Of a DNA stretch of 7,570 bases, positions 5,528-7,570 are shown piece after piece; position 1 is the stretch's first letter; every line of letters starts with the position of its first letter. The position numbers were made by a program, and so were the translations under genes. The notes beneath the pieces were generated by a model. That model was not told the origin of the DNA. It did not search any database and saw only the letters and a program-made list of their open reading frames with translations. Origin of the DNA: an uncultured Bryobacterales bacterium (GTDB taxonomy: Bacteria > Acidobacteriota > Terriglobia > Bryobacterales > Bryobacteraceae); NCBI GenBank assembly GCA_937859895.1, contig CALMAV010000194.1:1-7570 (forward strand). Reading direction: 5' to 3'.

Positions 5528-7570
5528 ATGAAAGTTCTTGGTCTGGCGCTCGTGCTGTGCGCGTTCGCCACTCTGTTCCAGTCACAAATGGATGCGCAGG
5601 CTGTAAGTGGAACCGTGGTGGGAACCATATCGGATTCAAGTGGAGGTCTTGTTGCCGGAGCTCAAGTCACCATCACCGACGTCGGCACCGGTACTAGCCG
5701 TTCAGCGACGACTGAAACCAGCGGTTCCTATGCCTTTCCGAACCTGCCACCGGGCACTTACTCTGTTCGGGTGCAGGAGCAGGGTTTCTCGAGTAAGCAG
5801 CGAGACGATATTGCTGTGCTGGTGAACAGTACGGAGCGAGTAGATTTCACCATCCAACCTGGGCAGGTGACTGAGACAGTAACTGTTACCGGCGCTCCGC
5901 CACTTCTTCAAACAGATACGGCGAAAACAGGCGCAACACTAAGTGCCAAGCAGGCCGAGGATCTGCCGCTTGGTAATAATCGGAACTTTCAGAACCTAAT
6001 TAACCTGGTGCCTGGAGCTACCCGCGCCGAGTTCAATCACTCTCGCTTCTTCAATCCCCAAAATAGCTTGAACAGTCAGGTGAACGGGCAATCTAGCCTC
6101 GGCAATAACTTTCAAATTGAAGGCGTAAACGACAACGAAAGAACTGGGTTACTGCAGGTCTATGTCCCACCAGCCGAAGCAATTCAACAGGTGGATGTTA
6201 CGACGAGTAATTACGATCCGGAGCAAGGCGCTGCGGTCGGAGCGGTTGTGAACGTAATCCTGAAATCCGGCACAAACCAGTTTCACGGTAGCTTGTTTGA
6301 ACTCTGGCGAGGTAATCGACTGGATGCGCGAAATTACTTTGACTACGGTACCCCTGGCAGGCCGTTTGCCATTCCGCCATTAGTTGTTAACTACTGGGGT
6401 GGAGCGTTGGGCGGTCCTATACGGAAAGACAAAACGTTCTTCTTTCTGGACTACCTGCGAAATAGCGATCATGAGGGCCAGATACAGCGCCTCAGCGTGC
6501 CAACCGCGGCTATGCGGAATGGCGACTTCTCCGATCCGGCTCTGACCAGGATCTTCGATCCACAGTCTGGCAACGTAGCCGATTGCCTTCCGGGCGGAAA
6601 CCCGAGTAATTGCGGTAAAGGACGGACACAATTTCCTGGAAATAGAATCAACCCGGCCCGGATTGATCCAGTAGCCGCGAGGTTATTGGCTCTACTACCT
6701 TTGCCCAACGCGAACCAGAACCTTTCGGGTGCACAGAAGTACAACAACAACTATGTGACAAGCTCGCGATTCATTCAAGACATCAACACTTTTGACGTAA
6801 AGGTCGACCAGTATCAGGGACAATCAAATCACATCTCCGGGCGGCTCAGTTACACCAATCCTTTCACTTACCAGCAACCGGCTTTCGGCTCGGTGTTGGG
6901 AGGTCCCATTGGAGGAGGCTTTCAGGGAAGCAGCACTGACGCAACTTACTCAGCAGGAATCAACTGGGACCATATTTTCTCTCCGACCCTGATCTCGGAA
7001 GCAAGAATTGGGCTGAACCGATACCGGAACCAAGCTTTCAACTCTGATTACGGCACAAACAGCTCGACCGCATTCGGTATACCTGGCGTAAACGTCGATG
7101 CTTTCACTAGTGGGATGACAGCGTTCAACGGTACCGGATTCTCCAATCCTCTGATTGGCTACTCTGCCAGCGTGCCGTGGGTTCGCGCTGAAACCGACTT
7201 TGACCTTGTTAATAATTGGACTAAGACGGTCGGTAATCACACCCTGAAGTTTGGCGGGAACTTCATTCGAATCCGCGATGACTTACTGCAGAATCAAACC
7301 TTTGGAGCGCGCGGCAGTTGGAATTTTGCCACTGGACAAACAGCCTTAAACGGTGGGCCCAGAACCAGCTTCGCGAATAACTTTGCCAGCTTGTTACTGG
7401 GAGTTCCCAGTCAAGTAGGGCGCGATCTGCCCGTCTACTTTCCCGCATATCGCACCTGGCAGCTTTTTTTATACGCCGGGGACAGATGGCAACTTACTCC
7501 TAAACTAACTTTGAATCTGGGACTCCGCTGGGAGTTCTACCCTCCAGCTACACCACAATTCGCCGGTGGC
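5528..7570 (+). CDS. Oar-like TonB-dependent outer-membrane receptor, 3' end outside window
   Basis: A frame of 681 codons from ATG at 5528 to the window edge without a stop; full family members run to about 1,000-1,200 residues, so roughly the C-terminal third or more is missing. The signal peptide is residues 1-25 (cleavage after DAQA). A carboxypeptidase-regulatory-like beta domain follows (about 28-112: GTVVGTISDSSGGLVAGAQV, then SGSYAFPNLPPGTYSVRV). A TonB-box-like ETVTVTG is at 116-122. The plug domain (about 130-255) contains EDLPLGNNRNFQNLINLVPG and VVNVILKSGTNQFHGSLFEL. Beta-barrel sequence comes next, with GGALGGPIRKDKTFFFLDYL (291-310), PTAAMRNGDFS and RINPARIDPVAARLLALLPL. A cysteine pair (353, 362) may form a disulfide. 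A GGGGG Shine-Dalgarno-like run (5518-5522) lies 5 nt before the ATG. It probably imports or binds large substrates at the outer membrane using TonB energy; the substrate is unknown. Confidence 0.93.
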   Translation, partial: MKVLGLALVLCAFATLFQSQMDAQAVSGTVVGTISDSSGGLVAGAQVTITDVGTGTSRSATTETSGSYAFPNLPPGTYSVRVQEQGFSSKQRDDIAVLVNSTERVDFTIQPGQVTETVTVTGAPPLLQTDTAKTGATLSAKQAEDLPLGNNRNFQNLINLVPGATRAEFNHSRFFNPQNSLNSQVNGQSSLGNNFQIEGVNDNERTGLLQVYVPPAEAIQQVDVTTSNYDPEQGAAVGAVVNVILKSGTNQFHGSLFELWRGNRLDARNYFDYGTPGRPFAIPPLVVNYWGGALGGPIRKDKTFFFLDYLRNSDHEGQIQRLSVPTAAMRNGDFSDPALTRIFDPQSGNVADCLPGGNPSNCGKGRTQFPGNRINPARIDPVAARLLALLPLPNANQNLSGAQKYNNNYVTSSRFIQDINTFDVKVDQYQGQSNHISGRLSYTNPFTYQQPAFGSVLGGPIGGGFQGSSTDATYSAGINWDHIFSPTLISEARIGLNRYRNQAFNSDYGTNSSTAFGIPGVNVDAFTSGMTAFNGTGFSNPLIGYSASVPWVRAETDFDLVNNWTKTVGNHTLKFGGNFIRIRDDLLQNQTFGARGSWNFATGQTALNGGPRTSFANNFASLLLGVPSQVGRDLPVYFPAYRTWQLFLYAGDRWQLTPKLTLNLGLRWEFYPPATPQFAGG

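Noticed and set aside
5702..7448. Several minus-strand open frames of 60-96 codons opposite the receptor gene, and a plus-strand frame at 5607-5825
   Set aside because: All overlap the long receptor frame, which has continuous domain structure; none shows a coherent protein pattern of its own.

Overview
The window looks like chromosomal core DNA of a Gram-negative, moderately GC-rich bacterium, most likely an acidobacterium (Acidobacteriota). This placement is inference, from recalled resemblance. It rests on the very large Oar-like TonB-dependent receptor with an N-terminal carboxypeptidase-regulatory-like domain, on a short pre-pyrR protein whose C-terminal pattern (KTEEIEKLARKIRGRLK) I associate with this phylum, and on a secreted jelly-roll protein of DUF1080 type. 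I see no mobile element, CRISPR array or phage gene.

Left part (about 1-3866, minus strand): one compact gene cluster read right to left. It starts with a small, probably exported helical protein. It continues with pyrR (uracil phosphoribosyltransferase/regulator), pyrB (aspartate carbamoyltransferase) and pyrC (class I dihydroorotase), and ends with a secreted concanavalin-like/DUF1080-like protein. pyrR-pyrB, pyrB-pyrC and pyrC-last gene each overlap by exactly 4 bases (ATGA, ATGA, GTGA), so they are almost certainly one transcript with coupled translation. PyrB and PyrC carry out the second and third steps of de novo UMP synthesis, and PyrR salvages uracil and may sense the pyrimidine pool. 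All catalytic residues I checked are present.

Centre (3867-5223, plus strand): a divergent intergenic region carries a perfect 19-bp inverted repeat, followed by hom (homoserine dehydrogenase with a C-terminal ACT domain, the branch to threonine and methionine). The inverted repeat is the natural candidate for a shared control site of hom and the pyr-side cluster.

Right part (5224-7570): a complete tRNA-Ser(GCT) gene with encoded CCA, then about 145 bp of AT-richer leader with small inverted repeats, then the first 681 codons of an Oar-like TonB-dependent outer-membrane receptor. Its frame is open to the window edge, so the gene is truncated by the window.

No clearly new defence or mobile system is visible. 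The most unusual points are the symmetric element between the divergent genes, a second perfect palindrome inside the small first gene, a PyrR that seems to lack several RNA-contact residues and an obvious attenuator leader, and non-pyrimidine proteins fixed at both ends of the pyr cluster.
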